A stretch of DNA of 64,000 nt from Erythrocercus mccallii (taxonomy: Eukaryota; Chordata; Aves; Passeriformes; Dicruridae). The first letter of the stretch is position 1, and every line of letters starts with the position of its first letter. The stretch covers positions 62,001 through 126,000 of the forward strand of contig VZRG01001668.1 in assembly GCA_013397435.1 (NCBI GenBank). Direction: 5' to 3'. A model generated the notes under the pieces. The model was given only the letters and a program-made list of their open reading frames with translations. It did no database searches and was not told the origin of the DNA. Below, one piece after another: positions 62,701-64,000 of the stretch. The translations under genes and the position numbers were made by a program.

Positions 62701-63908
62701 AGATAAAGGTTTTCATTTACACTTGTCTGGATCTTAACAGTCACCTCTACACCCAGCAATCTGCCCCACTAGCAGACAAGCAGAGCTTTTGTGAAACCTG
62801 CCCTTACCTTCTTTCAGTGAGGCTGTGCGTCGCCTCGTGCGCTTTCTCCCTTTGTGATCTTCCTCCAAAATTTTATCATCAAATCCTGTGAGCTCAATGG
62901 TTTCAGACTGACTCGTAGGCCCAGCAGAGAACCACTCAGGTTCCTCTTCAGTGTAGGAATCATTCCTTCTTCGCTCCCCAAAGACACGTTTGCTGTCACC
63001 AAATTCCCTCTGAAGGGGATATTAAAAACATTAGCATTAATAAAATGCAAGATTCTTCCTCAACTTCTGCCTTTCACACCAGTTCTGGGTATTTTTAAAC
63101 ACGTATACAACCTCCCTGTATGCTCTGTAAGCTTCTAAATTTTAAGCTTCACAGCTGAATTTCTGTGTCATTACACCAAAAGTTATTGATCTGCAAGTGC
63201 TTCTATAAATTCAGTTTTGCAGCCCGAGAGTTAGCAATTCCTCTTTTTTTTTAAGGTATAAGAAAAGCCTGAAAGCATGGAAAGCTCCCATTTGCTGAGG
63301 TTAAAGACAATGCTTGCTGACAACTGTGGGGTCAAGAACTACAAAGGAACTATTAGACTTTTGAATCTCTTGCTAGTAAAAGTCAGCCACAGGCAGGGTT
63401 TGTCTGATAAACAGTATTACACACATTCCCCCTGTGGAGCTCTCTGAAGGAATGTAACTAAGTTTTGAAGCACCAAGTGCTCACCCTTCACACCCTAAGG
63501 ATAAAGGGTGTGCTTGCACAGAACATTTAACTGCTGTATGCAGTTCACCTGCCCCCGGTGAGCTGCTTTTATTCCCAGGTGTCCAAACCCCCAATTTAAA
63601 GTGCAATCAGGAAAAGCAGAAACAAACCCTGAAGCGTTTGTCTTTGTAGTCCCTGTCCCGATCGCGGTCCCTGGCGTCCCTGGAATCGCCACCCCGATGG
63701 TCTTTGTCGAAGTTCCTGGAGGAGATGATCCTGCCGCTGCCGATCCTGCGGCCGCCGATCACACGGACACCGTCGCTGTCCTTTTCCAGAGGGCTCCCTG
63801 CCCGACGGGAGCTGACTGATGCAGTCACGTGGCAGCCACCGCCAAAGCTTCGCCTCTGGGGACTCAGCACTACATCCAAGTCATCTTCTTTCACTCGCTC
63901 CCTTGGAT
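50769..63908 (-). CDS. EIF4ENIF1: EIF4ENIF1 (4E-T), last 15 coding exons; first ~100 codons outside window
   Basis: 4E-T is the eIF4E transporter, a shuttling P-body protein that represses translation and bridges eIF4E with DDX6, LSM14 and PATL1. Exons on the minus strand: 63908-63628, 63009-62808, 61689-61514, 60026-59891, 59574-59395, 57536-57307, 56432-56361, 55995-55812, 55355-55276, 54913-54774, 54599-54515, 53473-53341, 52228-51890, 51673-51509 and 51010-50769. Phases join into 880 codons plus a split one. Visible parts: an Arg/Asp-rich stretch (RDARDRDRDRDYKDKRFR), the basic KRTRRR cluster, the Cup-homology/DDX6-binding motifs IELTGFDD and EFDFNEFF, the serine-rich SRFSRWFSNPSRSGS block, a Pro/Gln-rich C-terminal half with VHQVPLVPHVPLVRP, and the conserved end KVISVDELEYRQ. 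The eIF4E-binding YTKEELL motif of the family lies upstream, beyond 64000. Two exons have tandem acceptors. Convergent with DRG1. Identification is firm. Confidence 0.95.
58163..58195. repeat. (TA)n-rich microsatellite in an EIF4ENIF1 intron
   Basis: Alternating TATATATATATATA followed by CACATATATA between the exons at 57307-57536 and 59395-59574. Short simple repeat, no other feature. Confidence 0.85.
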
Positions 63909-64000
63909 CTGCAAGTCAAAGACCACACAAAAAGCACTACATTTAATGCATTAGTAAAGACAAGTGAGTTGCCTGTAAGCAGCCTTCTGCTCCATTGCCT

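Overview
This is eukaryotic nuclear DNA, almost certainly from a bird. Coding regions are split by GT-AG introns, there are three GC-rich CpG islands, and two stretches carry the conserved 3' end of the avian CR1 retroposon. Four genes are recognisable. Their order (PIK3IP1, PATZ1, DRG1, EIF4ENIF1) is the one known from human 22q12.2, so this is a conserved vertebrate synteny block. Family identifications rest on protein sequences I know from memory; no alignment was run.

Layout. 1-2048: the 5' part of PIK3IP1 on the minus strand (signal peptide plus a complete kringle); its later exons lie left of the window. 2049-14028: about 12 kb of gene-poor spacer with old SINE (MIR-like) relics. 14029-32486: the whole PATZ1 coding region on the minus strand, five exons, 692 codons, encoding a BTB / AT-hook / C2H2 zinc-finger transcription factor. 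32523-33241 is an assembly gap (719 N) in the PATZ1 5' UTR or promoter island. 34010-41380: spacer with no confirmed gene but one spliced reading frame candidate. 41385-42460: CpG island and minisatellite ahead of DRG1. 42461-47815: all nine coding exons of the GTPase gene DRG1 on the plus strand, 367 codons. 47816-50768: tail-to-tail spacer plus the EIF4ENIF1 3' UTR. 50769-63908: fifteen exons of EIF4ENIF1 (4E-T) on the minus strand; the first ~100 codons, with the eIF4E-binding motif, lie right of the window.

The genes are not an operon and do not form one pathway. PIK3IP1 restrains PI3K at the membrane, PATZ1 regulates transcription, DRG1 is a translation-associated GTPase and EIF4ENIF1 handles translational repression and P-bodies. 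I found no new multi-gene system. The items most worth following are splice-level: a phase-matched 69/72-nt cassette exon candidate inside PATZ1 finger 5, a GC-AG intron in PATZ1, a 15-nt tandem acceptor in the last exon of EIF4ENIF1, a DRG1 stop codon lying inside its own poly(A) signal, and an unassigned two-exon reading frame upstream of PATZ1.
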